Shown piece by piece: positions 32,623-41,789 of a stretch of 64,000 nt of DNA. Both the position numbers and the translations under genes were made by a program. Every line of letters begins with the position of its first letter. The first letter of the stretch is position 1. The notes under the pieces are model-generated. The model was given only the letters and a program-made list of their open reading frames with translations, was not told the origin of the DNA and made no database searches. The DNA is from Oribacterium sp. C9 (GTDB taxonomy: Bacteria > Bacillota > Clostridia > Lachnospirales > Lachnospiraceae): NCBI RefSeq assembly GCF_002007235.1, contig NZ_MUHW01000016.1, forward strand, positions 1-64,000. The letters run 5' to 3'.

Positions 32623-33870
32623 TTATTTTGTATGTCCCTGGCAATATTCTATAAGCCTATTCATATCGCCCATCACTTCTTTAAGTTTTGAAATTTGATC
32701 CTGAGACAATGTAATCTTATCACGATATATAAGATTAGACATATTGTTCATGGCAAGATTAAGCTTATTTAACTTATCAGAGTATGCAAGTGCTACTGCT
32801 CTCTCTTCATCAGTTATCTCAGCATTTGATGATGTAGCTTTTGCTGCATCGTTAATAGTCTTTTTGCTTTGCTTTAATCTTCTTACAGCTTCGCTTTCTC
32901 GCTTCTGAGATTTTACCTTTTCTTCAAGGAGTGTATCACGCTGAGCTTCAAGTTCTTTAATCTTCCTAACTAAGATGTCTGAACTCATTCCGGTATAATT
33001 CGGATCATCTAGTCTTTCTTGATTTTTAGTGATATTAGATTCAATACTCTTAATCTGTTTATCTCTATTGTTGTCAATTTTTTGAATCTGCTTATCATTC
33101 TCAATCATTTCGTTGAGCTTATCTGGATCAATACTTGGTTTTGAAACTTTGTTATCAATCTGTTCGATTAATGTCTGATAAACTAAAACCTGATTTGATT
33201 CAGTTAGTCGTGAGAACTCTTCACATTGGTTCTGAGTAATGAACTCATTATCAAGTAATTCTCCAAGCTCGGGAATAAGTTTATTGCTGAACTTACGATA
33301 CCTATATACTGTCAGAGCATTTGTATTAAGCTTCTGAGCAATATAGTTTGCTTTGTCCACCGGAAGCTTACCATTCTCTTCAAACAACTGAGTAAGTTCT
33401 ACAACTGATTGTCTCCTCTGCTTCGGTGTAAGGCCCACTGTTTCGAGATTGAGAAGAATGTTTGCCATCTTAGCAGTTTTATCAGAAGTATTATCAGGCA
33501 GAACTATTGCAGGCATCTTTCCATCTTCGAAATTTGGATTTTCCTCAAGAATCTTACCAAACGCTCTCCAACGTCTATGGCCGGAAAGAATTTCATATTT
33601 TACTTCGTGAGGAATCTTACGAACTAAGATTGTAGACTGAAATCCGATGGTCTTAATACTCTGCACAAGATCATCTATATTCTCATCATCGTTTTCTCGG
33701 TTCTCTGTATAACGAACTAACTGATTGTAAGGAATATCAACTCTCTTTGAATCACTTACTATACTCTGTACTGCAGCTACTTGATGTTGCATTTTTTCCT
33801 TAGACAGTTTCATTTTTTCGATGTTAGTTGCAGCTCCCATTTGTAACGCAGTATAATCCACTTTACTCAT
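32623..33870 (-). CDS. parB: ParB-family partition protein
   Basis: 415 residues. ParB N-terminal nuclease-like domain: IPYNQLVRYTENRENDDENI, LVQSIKTIGFQSTILVRKI and the ParB box EILSGHRRWRAFGK. A KorB-like HTH follows (LTPKQRRQSVVELTQLF, LNTNALTVYRYRKFSNKLIP), then long coiled coils (QRDTLLEEKVKSQKRESEAV). It binds centromere sites and stimulates ParA. Its start overlaps the parA stop by 8 bases, so the two are translationally coupled. The C-terminal coiled coil is longer than in the chromosomal Spo0J type. Candidate target sites are the TTTTTCATGATGAAAAA palindromes at 34.8-36.2 kb. Confidence 0.9.
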   Translation of the reverse strand: MSKVDYTALQMGAATNIEKMKLSKEKMQHQVAAVQSIVSDSKRVDIPYNQLVRYTENRENDDENIDDLVQSIKTIGFQSTILVRKIPHEVKYEILSGHRRWRAFGKILEENPNFEDGKMPAIVLPDNTSDKTAKMANILLNLETVGLTPKQRRQSVVELTQLFEENGKLPVDKANYIAQKLNTNALTVYRYRKFSNKLIPELGELLDNEFITQNQCEEFSRLTESNQVLVYQTLIEQIDNKVSKPSIDPDKLNEMIENDKQIQKIDNNRDKQIKSIESNITKNQERLDDPNYTGMSSDILVRKIKELEAQRDTLLEEKVKSQKRESEAVRRLKQSKKTINDAAKATSSNAEITDEERAVALAYSDKLNKLNLAMNNMSNLIYRDKITLSQDQISKLKEVMGDMNRLIEYCQGHTK

Positions 33871-34738
33871 CGATTTCTACCTTTACCTCTTTATTAACAT
33901 ACCCTTGTTTTGCCAGCATCTCATAATCATTCTTTGTAATCAAGTTGAGCTCCAATGCAAGGTTTATATAATCTGTTCCGATCTTACTATTCTTCTCCAA
34001 GAAATATATTGGTCTATAGAATGAACTACTGTTTTTATAAACTAATGCTGAACGTACCCATGTCTTCATGAATAAGTCTTGAAGAGAATCCATTAGTAAT
34101 TTTCTTCTCTGCTTATACAGATTTGTATGACGCGGATCTATATTGCAGAGAAATACTCCAGCTATTTCAAAATCAGGATTGAAGTTCTGCTGTACATACT
34201 GAACTTTATCAAGCTCATCCTGGAGACCATCATTTGAAGCACCCTCTTCCTGAACAGGTACTATAAGTTTATCCGATGCTATCAAAGCGTTATCGCCAGC
34301 TTCAGAGTCTGAAGGATTTGTATCAATGAGGATGTAATCATAGAGGTGCTTAATCTTATCAAGTTCCCGAGCCAGAATTGTTCCTGAATTAATATTATTA
34401 GGAATCAAGTGTGTATACTTATAATCCATGAATGCATCTGATAATCGATCAATCTTCTTTTCGTTAGGCAAAACGTCCATTCCATACGGAGAATGAATTA
34501 TTGCGTCTTGAATTTCGCACTTCCCCAGAAGCACATCTGAATAATCATTACCTTTATCTTCGTCGAAGTAGCATCCAAGAATCTGTGTAGCATTACTTTG
34601 TGGGTCTGCATCAATTACCAGTACACTATATCCGGCAAATGATAAGATTGTTGCAAAGGATACGGTAGAGCCCGTCTTCGAGCTGCCTCCCTTCCTGTTT
34701 CCAAGCACATACGTCGTACAATTATCTTTTCTCTTCAT
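33863..34738 (-). CDS. parA: ParA-family partition ATPase
   Basis: 291-residue ParA/Soj-type ATPase. Deviant Walker A: GNRKGGSSKTGST at residues 13-25, with the second lysine (Lys16) that marks the ParA class. Then VLVIDADPQSNATQILG (Walker A'/switch), DYILIDTNPSDSEAGDNAL (Walker B), and VPVQEEGASNDGLQDELDKV. It drives plasmid partition by nucleoid-bound gradients. It lacks an N-terminal HTH extension, so repression of the operon probably needs ParB or another factor. It is transcribed first, with parB coupled downstream. Confidence 0.92.
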   Translation of the reverse strand: MKRKDNCTTYVLGNRKGGSSKTGSTVSFATILSFAGYSVLVIDADPQSNATQILGCYFDEDKGNDYSDVLLGKCEIQDAIIHSPYGMDVLPNEKKIDRLSDAFMDYKYTHLIPNNINSGTILARELDKIKHLYDYILIDTNPSDSEAGDNALIASDKLIVPVQEEGASNDGLQDELDKVQYVQQNFNPDFEIAGVFLCNIDPRHTNLYKQRRKLLMDSLQDLFMKTWVRSALVYKNSSSFYRPIYFLEKNSKIGTDYINLALELNLITKNDYEMLAKQGYVNKEVKVEIDE

Positions 34739-34784
34739 TTTTATCGCCTCGTGGGATTTAAAGTGTGTGGAAATTTTAGAAATG

Positions 34785-35150
34785 TTTTTTCATGATGAAA
34801 AACATGATTAAAAATTCGAACTGAATTTATAATAGCATTTAGTCACTTTATTTACAATACATATTCCATAAATTAATCCACAAATAATTCAACAAGATAT
34901 TAAATCTTTTTTCTATTCACCAATTTATAACAGAGAATAAATTAATCAAATGAAAAATTTCAAGTAGCTATTTTCATGAAAAAACTAAGCGAAATTTAGA
35001 ATTATTTTTTCACGATGAAAAACCTTGCTCAAAATTTTAGATATGGATTTTCATGATAAAAAATTCTCGCTTCATAAAATAGTTCAACACCATGAACCGT
35101 TTTTAAATTCTGATAATCTTTTTTCATGATGAAAAAAGATTATCAGAATT
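34785..35150. repeat. parS: Left cluster of par-site palindromes
   Basis: Repeated TTTTTTCAYGATGAAAAA palindromes at 34785-34802, 35005-35021 and 35046-35063, most preceded by AAATTTTAGA. A perfect 45-bp palindrome at 35106-35150 contains the same centre. They lie upstream of parA and between it and the GIY-YIG pseudogene, in the position of a plasmid centromere. Confidence 0.8.
35106..35150. repeat. 45-bp perfect palindrome containing the par-site core
   Basis: Arms AATTCTGATAATCTTTTTTC and its complement, meeting at CATGATG with one central base. Perfect over 22 bp each side. It may be the strongest centromere site, or a transcription terminator now sharing that role. Confidence 0.85.
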
Positions 35151-35225
35151 TTCTTTAAGCGTGCGGCCTGAATTATAATAATAAGTAATGAATGAATATG
35201 CTGTGTTATTTGAACGGAGGGGAAA

Positions 35226-36060
35226 ATGCACATGTCATCAATTTTTAAAGAATATGGTATTCCAATAGATAAGACAAAATTAGTACGACATAATTTAATT
35301 AATGAAGATATTTCAAGGATAAACTGGTTTGGAATGATTGAGTGTTATCAGGCAACCCAAGGAAAAAATTTCTTTGACAAATGTAAGTACATTCATTCGT
35401 TTCTAAGTACTAATAGCACAGAGTCGTTGTTCATTGGTTAATATGAATTTATAGATTCTTTTACTGGGCCAGAAGTTCGTAAGATGATGCCAAAAGATTA
35501 TCCTTGCCAAGACCATTTAAGTGAAAAGCATTATTACTATAATCTTAAATAATTAGATGTCATGAGTGATATGAATAACAAACTCATAGTCGAATTGGGC
35601 GGATTGACAAGAGCATGATGATACTGGGCAAAGAATGATAAACAAGTAATGCCCAAATCTAATAGAAATTAAAAATCATTTCCAGGATATGAAGGGGTTG
35701 ATACTTAAATGTTGCGAATTTGAAAAAATTGTTAAGGGTAATAATGAATATAAAAAATAGAATGATGCTCTGGCCAATGTAGATGGGATATACCTCATTT
35801 GTGATACAAAACATCACAAACAGTATTTTGGGTTAACATACAAAGAAGATGGAATTCTAGCTAGATGGTCAGGCTACTATAAGATACATCATAGTGGATA
35901 TAAATTGATCAAAGAACATTTGGCTAAGCATCCAAATGTTTTTTTTCAATTTACTATACTTAAACTCTTCCGGAATGGTTTATCAAGTAATGAAGTAACT
36001 AAAATTGATAATATATAAAAGGATAAACTCTGCACGAGAAACAAAGTTTTTCCTGAAGGA
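35226..36060 (+). pseudogene. GIY-YIG nuclease-family protein, multiply broken
   Basis: A conserved Firmicute protein of about 280 residues can be read across several frames and stops: SIFKEYGIPIDKTKLVRHNL at the N terminus; FIDSFTGPEVRKMMPKDYPC after an in-frame TAA; MSDMNNKLIVELGGLTRA before two stops; then, after a TAG, NVDGIYLICDTKHHKQYFG with the GIY-YIG catalytic region, LARWSGYYKIHHSGYKLIKE and EVTKIDNI. The GIY-YIG part is well preserved. It lies between par-site clusters. Certainly dead in its present form. Confidence 0.85.
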
Positions 36061-36082
36061 AGCCTGAAAATTTTGAGAGCTT

Positions 36083-36181
36083 TTATTCACAGTGAAAATA
36101 TTGATCCAACATTTCAAGGCTGCTTTTTCATGGTGAAAATCTTAAAGCAAAATTTCAAAGAAGTTTTTTCATCATGAAAAA
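36083..36181. repeat. Right cluster of par-site-like palindromes
   Basis: Three more copies, TTATTCACAGTGAAAATA (36083-36100), TTTTTCATGGTGAAAAT (36124-36140) and TTTTTTCATCATGAAAAAC (36164-36181), each with variation in the centre. With the left cluster they bracket the GIY-YIG pseudogene, which may have inserted into one array. Confidence 0.7.
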
Positions 36182-36220
36182 CAAAGTACATAATTTTTGA
36201 AAGATAAATTATTTAAACAA

Positions 36221-36343
36221 TGTTTCACGGATTTAATAGATTAGAGTGAAGAGAAAAATATAGATAGAACAAACCACGTAAAATAAAGGTTTTTGTGGTC
36301 TCTTATTAAGGTTTAACCTCTGTAAAATAACGATGTTTCACGG
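36221..36343. promoter_or_regulatory. TGTTTCACGGAT repeats before the second ParB-like gene
   Basis: TGTTTCACGGAT at 36221-36232 and 36334-36345, with a third weaker copy CTTTCACGGAT at 37431 after the gene. They contain TGTTTCAC, one half of the classical Spo0J parS palindrome. A ParB-type protein binding its own promoter is plausible. Confidence 0.55.
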
Positions 36344-36422
36344 ATAAATTGTCGTTGAAATAGCACTATCACGCTAGTATAATATATATGTGATAAATGT
36401 GGGAACGTGATATTGTGAGGAC

Positions 36423-37415
36423 ATGAATATGTTAAACGGAGTAAGAGTACCTGATGATGTTCTAAAAGATCAAAATGAAGAGATTGAGATTGATAACCTT
36501 ATTATTCCTGATGAAAACATTAGCTTGATCAAACAGTCTAAATCATTCAGAACGTTGATGCTAGATATGACAGAACTTAAGGATAGTTTCCTGACAGTTG
36601 CTATCACTCCGAATAAGAAGTATATGTTAGTAGATGGGGTGCAGAGATATATTATCTATAGAGACTATTTTCATAAAGAAATAGCTAAGGTGGTAGTTAT
36701 CAAAGAATCGATGAGCGAAGATGAAATATATAATCTTCGTTATGCAATAAGAAGCAGTATGAAAGAGAAAGGTCTTTCATATGAGATAAAGAGACTTCGG
36801 ATAGTTCAGGACTTTTTGAGTAATTATGGGAGTCGATATAACAACGTACAGTCACTAAGCAGTATGCTTGATATGTCTATTCAAAATACATATCGCATGA
36901 TTAAAATTAAAGATAACATCAATTCGAATCTTCTTGATCTTTGCCTAGAGAGGGGAGTGTCTGTTAGATCAGCCGAAGCCATCTCGACTTTATCTGAATC
37001 TATTCAGCTTGCGTTGTATGAGAAGCTGCTTACTAATGCGACCCTTAAGCCTTCTGAAAAAGTGATAAAGACCATACACGGTGCAGATAAGTCTATGGAG
37101 ATTGAAGAGACGGACGAGAACAAAAACCGTATACCTGGAAGGACTTTAGGAAGAGCAAAGAGGGATAGGGAAATTATTGAGAATGCTATACAGTTTGATC
37201 AAAAGAAGGGGATAGCAATCAAGGATATAGATAATATCGCGGCTAAAATCACAATCAGCAACCTTATTGCTAAGCAGGAAGACGCAGTGAAAGCGTTAGA
37301 AAATCGAATCTATAAGGTCGACTATGAGGCGAACCCTGTAGACATATCAAGACTGCAAAATGTAATCCTTCGAATTAACTGCGTAATAGACATGCTAACC
37401 AAAAAAATGAATTAA
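36423..37415 (+). CDS. Second ParB-like (ParB/RepB nuclease-fold) protein
   Basis: 330 residues. The N-terminal half resembles the ParB box region in layout (IEIDNLIIPDENISLIKQSK, LTVAITPNKKYMLVDGVQRY) but with GVQRYIIYR in place of GHRR. An HTH follows (LSSMLDMSIQNTYRMIKIKD, then ERGVSVRSAEAIST) and a coiled-coil C terminus (AKQEDAVKALENRIYKVDYE). It has no ParA partner next to it and is transcribed away from the parAB operon. It may regulate conjugation, replication or the neighbouring RNA, or be an orphan partition factor. Confidence 0.7.
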   Translation: MNMLNGVRVPDDVLKDQNEEIEIDNLIIPDENISLIKQSKSFRTLMLDMTELKDSFLTVAITPNKKYMLVDGVQRYIIYRDYFHKEIAKVVVIKESMSEDEIYNLRYAIRSSMKEKGLSYEIKRLRIVQDFLSNYGSRYNNVQSLSSMLDMSIQNTYRMIKIKDNINSNLLDLCLERGVSVRSAEAISTLSESIQLALYEKLLTNATLKPSEKVIKTIHGADKSMEIEETDENKNRIPGRTLGRAKRDREIIENAIQFDQKKGIAIKDIDNIAAKITISNLIAKQEDAVKALENRIYKVDYEANPVDISRLQNVILRINCVIDMLTKKMN

Positions 37416-37448
37416 ATCAAAACATAAAATCTTTCACGGATGAATAAT

Positions 37449-37646
37449 CCGGGCGGTAATACACCACCTGTCCGGTCATAGGATACCGCGATTCCTGAAG
37501 CAGGAAACCGCAATTTATCTTGTTACATATCCAGCCTGTCCAGTAAAATCCTGCTATCGCACCGCAGAAGCGGCAAGGGCTTGACAGGACAGCCTGTATA
37601 TGATGTGAGGCAACTAAGCGGTTTCATGACATCTATTACCGCCCGG
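37449..37646. ncRNA. Structured RNA candidate (~200 bases)
   Basis: CCGGGCGGTAATA (37449-37461) pairs perfectly with TATTACCGCCCGG (37634-37646). Inside, GAAACCGC (37504-37511) pairs with GCGGTTTC (37618-37625); CATAT...CTGTCC (37526-37541) with GGACAG...ATATG (37587-37602); TTCCTG-AAG-CAGGAA and CCGC-AGAA-GCGG (37562-37573) form hairpins. Nested helices in a G+C-rich block indicate an RNA or a folded single-stranded DNA. Strand unknown; it lies directly downstream of the ParB-like gene. No known class recognised. Confidence 0.6.
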
Positions 37647-37846
37647 TGGATCGGTTTCCATTTATCCGGATTGTAGGTTTCCAGCCGCCGGAATATTCAA
37701 CGGAATAGTAGTACTAAGTTAGGTCAATTTACAAAGTGTTTTTAATTGAACATGAAATATGATGATGTTATTGGTCAACAAGCTCTAAAATATCAAATCG
37801 TGTATGGTTAGGTTTCCCAAAATTATAATTGTAAATTGCATGTAAT

Positions 37847-37871
37847 AGGGTTTCGCGTTAAGCGAAACCCT
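37847..37871. terminator. Terminator after structured block
   Basis: AGGGTTTCGC-GTTAA-GCGAAACCCT, a perfect 10-bp stem followed by TTCTATTATATTG. It probably ends plus-strand transcription from the ParB-like gene region. Confidence 0.7.
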
Positions 37872-38034
37872 TTCTATTATATTGGGCGAATTGTGATTTA
37901 TTTAACTTGTTAAAGATATTAATCCGCCTCAATATATCGATATTTCTCACTTGATTATTATATTTGATTTTGTTTTTGTGAAAACTTCCCCATATTACTT
38001 ATGAAAATTATAAATAGAACAACAAGGAGCAGAT

Positions 38035-38121
38035 ATGGACAAAAAATTTATAAGCAGGAATAGCTATATGCCTGGCAGGCAAGGTGTCAACAACAGAGCA
38101 AAAAAATTTCGGATATTATGA
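38035..38121 (+). pseudogene. 28-codon ORF, likely truncated gene
   Basis: A good ribosome site (AAGGAGCAGAT) and ATG are followed by KKFISRNSYMPGRQGVNNRA and an early TGA. The strong start with a trivial product suggests a gene whose body was replaced when the XRE segment arrived 30 bases downstream. Confidence 0.3.
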
Positions 38122-38206
38122 AGGAGGCTAATGATTTGTCCCAAAATTGAACGGTACAGTGTGGTTATTTAGGATATACACAGTTTAATGCGACAGGAGG
38201 GATCTC

Positions 38207-38407
38207 ATGGTCGTTAATGGATTTGCCGCCAATTTAAAAAAATTACGGAAATCAAAAAATGAAACACAACAACAATTAGCAAATGCTTTAGGCGTATCGA
38301 GGTGCACAGTATCAAAATGGGAAAATAAATATCTTGAGGCTGATTATGCAAACCTAATAGCAATTGCAGAGCATTATAGGATTACAATAGATCAATTGCT
38401 TAGATAA
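38207..38407 (+). CDS. XRE (Cro/C1-type) regulator
   Basis: 66 residues, a bare helix-turn-helix: NGFAANLKKLRKSKNETQQQ, LANALGVSRCTVSKWENKYL (HTH core) and YANLIAIAEHYRITIDQLLR. The length is typical of minimal Cro/C1 repressors. AGGAGGGATCTC provides the ribosome site. A frameshifted second copy lies in inverse orientation at 11536-11726. The surrounding genes give no clear target; autoregulation through the conserved upstream sequence (CCAAAAT-GAACGG) is likely. Confidence 0.88.
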   Translation: MVVNGFAANLKKLRKSKNETQQQLANALGVSRCTVSKWENKYLEADYANLIAIAEHYRITIDQLLR

Positions 38408-38712
38408 AGATAAAGAGACTTAAAAAAAGTTTAGAAGATCAGTATCAAAAGTAGATTAACGCTGAGTGGTTTAAATGTAGGGCGTAAGAGAAAAATGGAA
38501 AATAAAAAAGGATGGAGTTAGAAACGCCTGGCAAACGATCGTGAAGAACGAATTAAGCTTTAAGTATTATTTCGTCTTGTACTGATTGAGGATGATTACA
38601 TAGTCAGGGTAGAGGATTAACGTTCGATTCTATAAATATGATAAATTAGATACTTGTAATGAATGATTATTCATCTAAAAGGTGAGGTTTTATATCTCAT
38701 CTTTTTTTATTT

Positions 38713-38772
38713 GGCTCTGTCATTAATTGGGGTTGATATTCGCAAAATTCAACCTTTTATTGTGACAGAGCC
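38713..38772. mobile_element. 60-bp ISL3-type MITE
   Basis: GGCTCTGTCA at one end and TGACAGAGCC at the other, with longer imperfect arms (GGGGTTGAT / ATTCAACC). Only nine unpaired bases lie in the centre, so it is two abutting ISL3-family ends with no gene. A related solitary end lies at 3392-3420. Confidence 0.7.
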
Positions 38773-38907
38773 AAATCTAAAAGAAGCGGCTTCTTTTTTT
38801 ATAAATAGCATACGTTTATAGTGTATATATTGTTATTATACATTATTTAGGTATTATTGACATTTATACGTTATAAAGGTATAAATGCTTGAGTGAGAGG
38901 TATTTAT

Positions 38908-39576
38908 ATGTATATTGTTATCATTGGAGATATCAGGGATTCAAAAAAAATACAGGATCGTTTTACTGTTCAGAAAACACTCAAATCTATTCTTGAGGAG
39001 ATAAATATAATTTACCAAAATGATATCGCTGCAAATTTCCTGATCACGTTGGGGGATGAATTTCAAGGCATATTGTCTCTTCCCAACCACATCATGGAAA
39101 TTATTCATTACATAAAAAAACATATGTATCCTGTATCAATAAGGTTTGGTATAGGTTTTGGAGATATATCAACAGATATAAATATGGATGCAGCGATTGG
39201 GGCAGATGGACCTGCTTTTTATGCAGCAAGGAATGCTATAAATTCTCTTCATGACAGTGAACGAAAATTAAAGGGTCGTTCATCGGATGTAAAGATAGAT
39301 TTTTACAACATGGATGACAGATTCCTTCTGAAAGAGAGTGTTAATGCATTGCTTTCACTTACCAAAATCATAGAATATGGGTGGAATGAAAACCAGAGAA
39401 GAACTGTATGGGAAATGATGGATACCGGAGAGACCCAGGAAGTGTGTGCAAAAAAAATGAACACAACTCAGCCAACCATAGCCCGCAGACTTTCGGATGC
39501 AAATTATCTTGTATATATTGATACACTTGAACTAATAAAAAAAGAAATGGAAAGGCTTATGGAATTGTATGACTAA
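38908..39576 (+). CDS. SatD-family protein
   Basis: 222 residues from the ATG at 38908 (GAGAGGTATTTAT upstream). SatD family: N-terminal YIVIIGDIRDSKKIQDRFTV, LITLGDEFQGIL, the ferredoxin-like strand ISIRFGIGFGDIST-type segment (VSIRFGIGFGDISTDI) and AIGADGPAFYAAR. The C terminus carries a helix-turn-helix (TGETQEVCAKKMNTTQPTIA, RRLSDANY). SatD proteins were first noted with the streptococcal SatC/SRP-linked acid-tolerance locus; their biochemical role is unclear. The nucleotide-cyclase-like GDIRDS/GDEFQG motifs suggest nucleotide binding. It stands alone. Confidence 0.8.
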   Translation: MYIVIIGDIRDSKKIQDRFTVQKTLKSILEEINIIYQNDIAANFLITLGDEFQGILSLPNHIMEIIHYIKKHMYPVSIRFGIGFGDISTDINMDAAIGADGPAFYAARNAINSLHDSERKLKGRSSDVKIDFYNMDDRFLLKESVNALLSLTKIIEYGWNENQRRTVWEMMDTGETQEVCAKKMNTTQPTIARRLSDANYLVYIDTLELIKKEMERLMELYD

Positions 39577-39693
39577 TGAACTTTGAATGCATTAAGCTGT
39601 ATTTACTATAAATATAGAAATCTCGGCGTTTCTACAACAAGATCTATAATTTCTTTATTTATGCATCCGTTGAGTTTTAAGATCATCAAAGAC

Positions 39694-40925
39694 TCATGTT
39701 CTTCGATGGCTATTATGCCAATGTATTCTACATTTGGTCTCATCTAAAAGACCATCGGCTTTAATTGACTTAAGGTATAATCCGAAGAAAGCATTGTTTT
39801 TATTTAGCTCTTCATAAAGGGCATCATCCCAGCGTATCTCTTCTTTATGACCGGAGAAATAAGCTGTATTTACATCTGCAAAGTATTCATATAATTCGGC
39901 ATATCCCTGAGGGAGTCCTTCCTCTGCTTTTCTGTATGAGACATCCCACATGAACTGCTTTGCTTCGTCATAATGCGAAAAAGATAATGTCTCGGTGTGA
40001 TAATCTAAGGTATTTCCGTTTATATCCAGAACTCCATACTGAAAAGGTGAGACGGAAAGGGCTGAGGTTGCCACCTCAGTCAAGCCTTTATTATTGGTTT
40101 TGGCATCCTGGATATGCATATGACCACTGAAATTTCCCAGAACACCGTATTTTTCATAAAGAGAACATAACCTCTCGTATCCGCCCATTACAAACCCATC
40201 TATAAAGATGCTGTTGTGTGCAAGTATATTTTGATGACTGACAGCATCACTTTTTTATCGGATGACTTGGCCTCCTCAAGCTGTTCTATGATCCATTCAA
40301 AAGTCTCGTCCGTAAGTATTCCCGGTGATTTTTCTGTGTTCACATCTACCATCAGCAGCCGGTAATTCGGACAAAGATCGTAAGTATAGCTTAGGGAATT
40401 CTTATCTCTATTTAAAGCCATGTTATATCCAAAGCTGTTGTAGATTTCAAGAAAACCAGCGGCATCAATACTTTCAACTAAATCATAACCATCACCACTG
40501 AAACGGGCTGCAGATTTAGAATCAATGTCATGATTTCCCGGTATTACAAGCAACTGTATCCCGGCATCTGATATTTTCCTGAGTTTTTTAGCCAATTTCT
40601 CATGACTTTCTTTGGCACCATTGAAGGTCAGATCTCCGGATAGTATTACTGCATCAGGATTTGATATGATCATTTGGTCAATAAAAGCATCTGTAATCTC
40701 TTCGATATACTGCATGGCTTTACCGTCTGCAGATTTTATGAGGCTGGTAAAATATGGTCCGTTGTCTGTCAGTTCCGGTGAAATATAATGAACATCCGAA
40801 GCTATATAAATTGTCATTTTTTCTCTATCAGTACTGACATACTTTTCTTTCTTGTAATATAAAAAACAGACACTCAGGGTCAACAGTAAGACAGTGATAC
40901 TAATGAAAATGAGCTTTTTATTCAT
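39694..40925 (-). pseudogene. Metallophosphoesterase, frameshifted
   Basis: A membrane-anchored calcineurin-like phosphoesterase split by a frameshift near 40215. First part (40925-40200): a leading membrane span (KKLIFISITVLLLTLSVCFL), then the metal motifs YIASDVHYISP, VILSGDLTFNGAKESHE and VIPGNHDID. Second part (to 39694): HQNILAHNSIFIDGF, the GHMHIQD metal motif, and a C-terminal domain. A one-base slip in VMLSVIK/HQNIL breaks the frame, so full-length enzyme is not made unless it slips back. All motifs are otherwise present, so the mutation may be recent or a sequencing error. Confidence 0.85.
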
Positions 40926-40952
40926 TCATCTTGCTTTCCTGTACTATTTAAA

Positions 40953-41540
40953 TCAAATCATTTCAGCTTTAATAGTATCTTCCGTGGCGGCCATGGCCCG
41001 GAGTGTCATATCAAGCAGGTGATCCAGTTCCCATCCAAGTTGAACTGCGCCACGTTCGATCACATCTCTAGAGCATCCCGCCGCAAACCCTTTGCTCTTG
41101 TATTTCTTTTTAAGGGATTTAAGTTCCATGTCCTTTGTGCTTTTAGAAGGTCTCATCAGAGCTGCCGCCCATATCAAGCCGGTAAGCTCATCGGCAGCAA
41201 ACAGGACTTTCTCCATTTCATGAACAGGCTCCACGTCTATTGTCACTCCACAACCTACAGTGATCCCATATCCATGAGAGCAGACAGAATGAATTATATC
41301 TTCACTTACCCCACCGCCCCTTAATAGCTCTGGCGCTTTAAGGCAGTGTTCTTCAGGATACAGCTCAAAATCTATGTCATGTAATAGTCCTACAATTCCC
41401 CAATGATCTGCTTCATCAGAATATCCAAGCTCATTTGCATACCATTTCATGACTGCTTCAACTGTTAAAGAATGCTGTATGTGGAATGGATCCTTATTGT
41501 ATTTCTTTAACAGCTCAAATGCTTCATTTCTTGTGATCAT
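40953..41540 (-). CDS. HD-domain hydrolase
   Basis: 195 residues from the ATG at 41540, preferred because GGAGATAAATATT lies before it (upstream in-frame starts at 41555 and 41603 have weaker sites). The HD fold reads HIQHSLTVEAVMKWYANELG, WGIVGLLHDIDFEL (the His-Asp pair), EDIIHSVCSHGYG, and VLFAADELTGLIWAAALMRP with the final Asp. It is a metal-dependent phosphohydrolase of unknown substrate, similar to YedJ-like HDIG proteins. It lies 27 bases upstream of the phosphoesterase pseudogene on the same strand, so the two probably formed one operon. Confidence 0.88.
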   Translation of the reverse strand: MITRNEAFELLKKYNKDPFHIQHSLTVEAVMKWYANELGYSDEADHWGIVGLLHDIDFELYPEEHCLKAPELLRGGGVSEDIIHSVCSHGYGITVGCGVTIDVEPVHEMEKVLFAADELTGLIWAAALMRPSKSTKDMELKSLKKKYKSKGFAAGCSRDVIERGAVQLGWELDHLLDMTLRAMAATEDTIKAEMI

Positions 41541-41789
41541 AATATTTATCTCCATCTTTTTAATATCTAGTTCTGCCTGAAGTGACTTATTTAATTGCAA
41601 CATCTATGTAAATACTTTTATTGTATGTGTATGTCAAAAAATATAAAAGAATATTTTTCTGATATCTAATGATAAAGAAAATGAATAACATACTGCTACT
41701 AGAGTAATGATATAAAAAAGAGGGTGTGTATAAAATCAAGGTTCTATATTTAGACCTACTAAAAACAACAATACGAGGGAGTTGGAAAG

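Noticed and set aside
37849-37884. Transposon end at the GGGTTTCGC hairpin
   Set aside because: Perfect stem with T-rich tail behaves as a terminator; no matching second end or target duplication.
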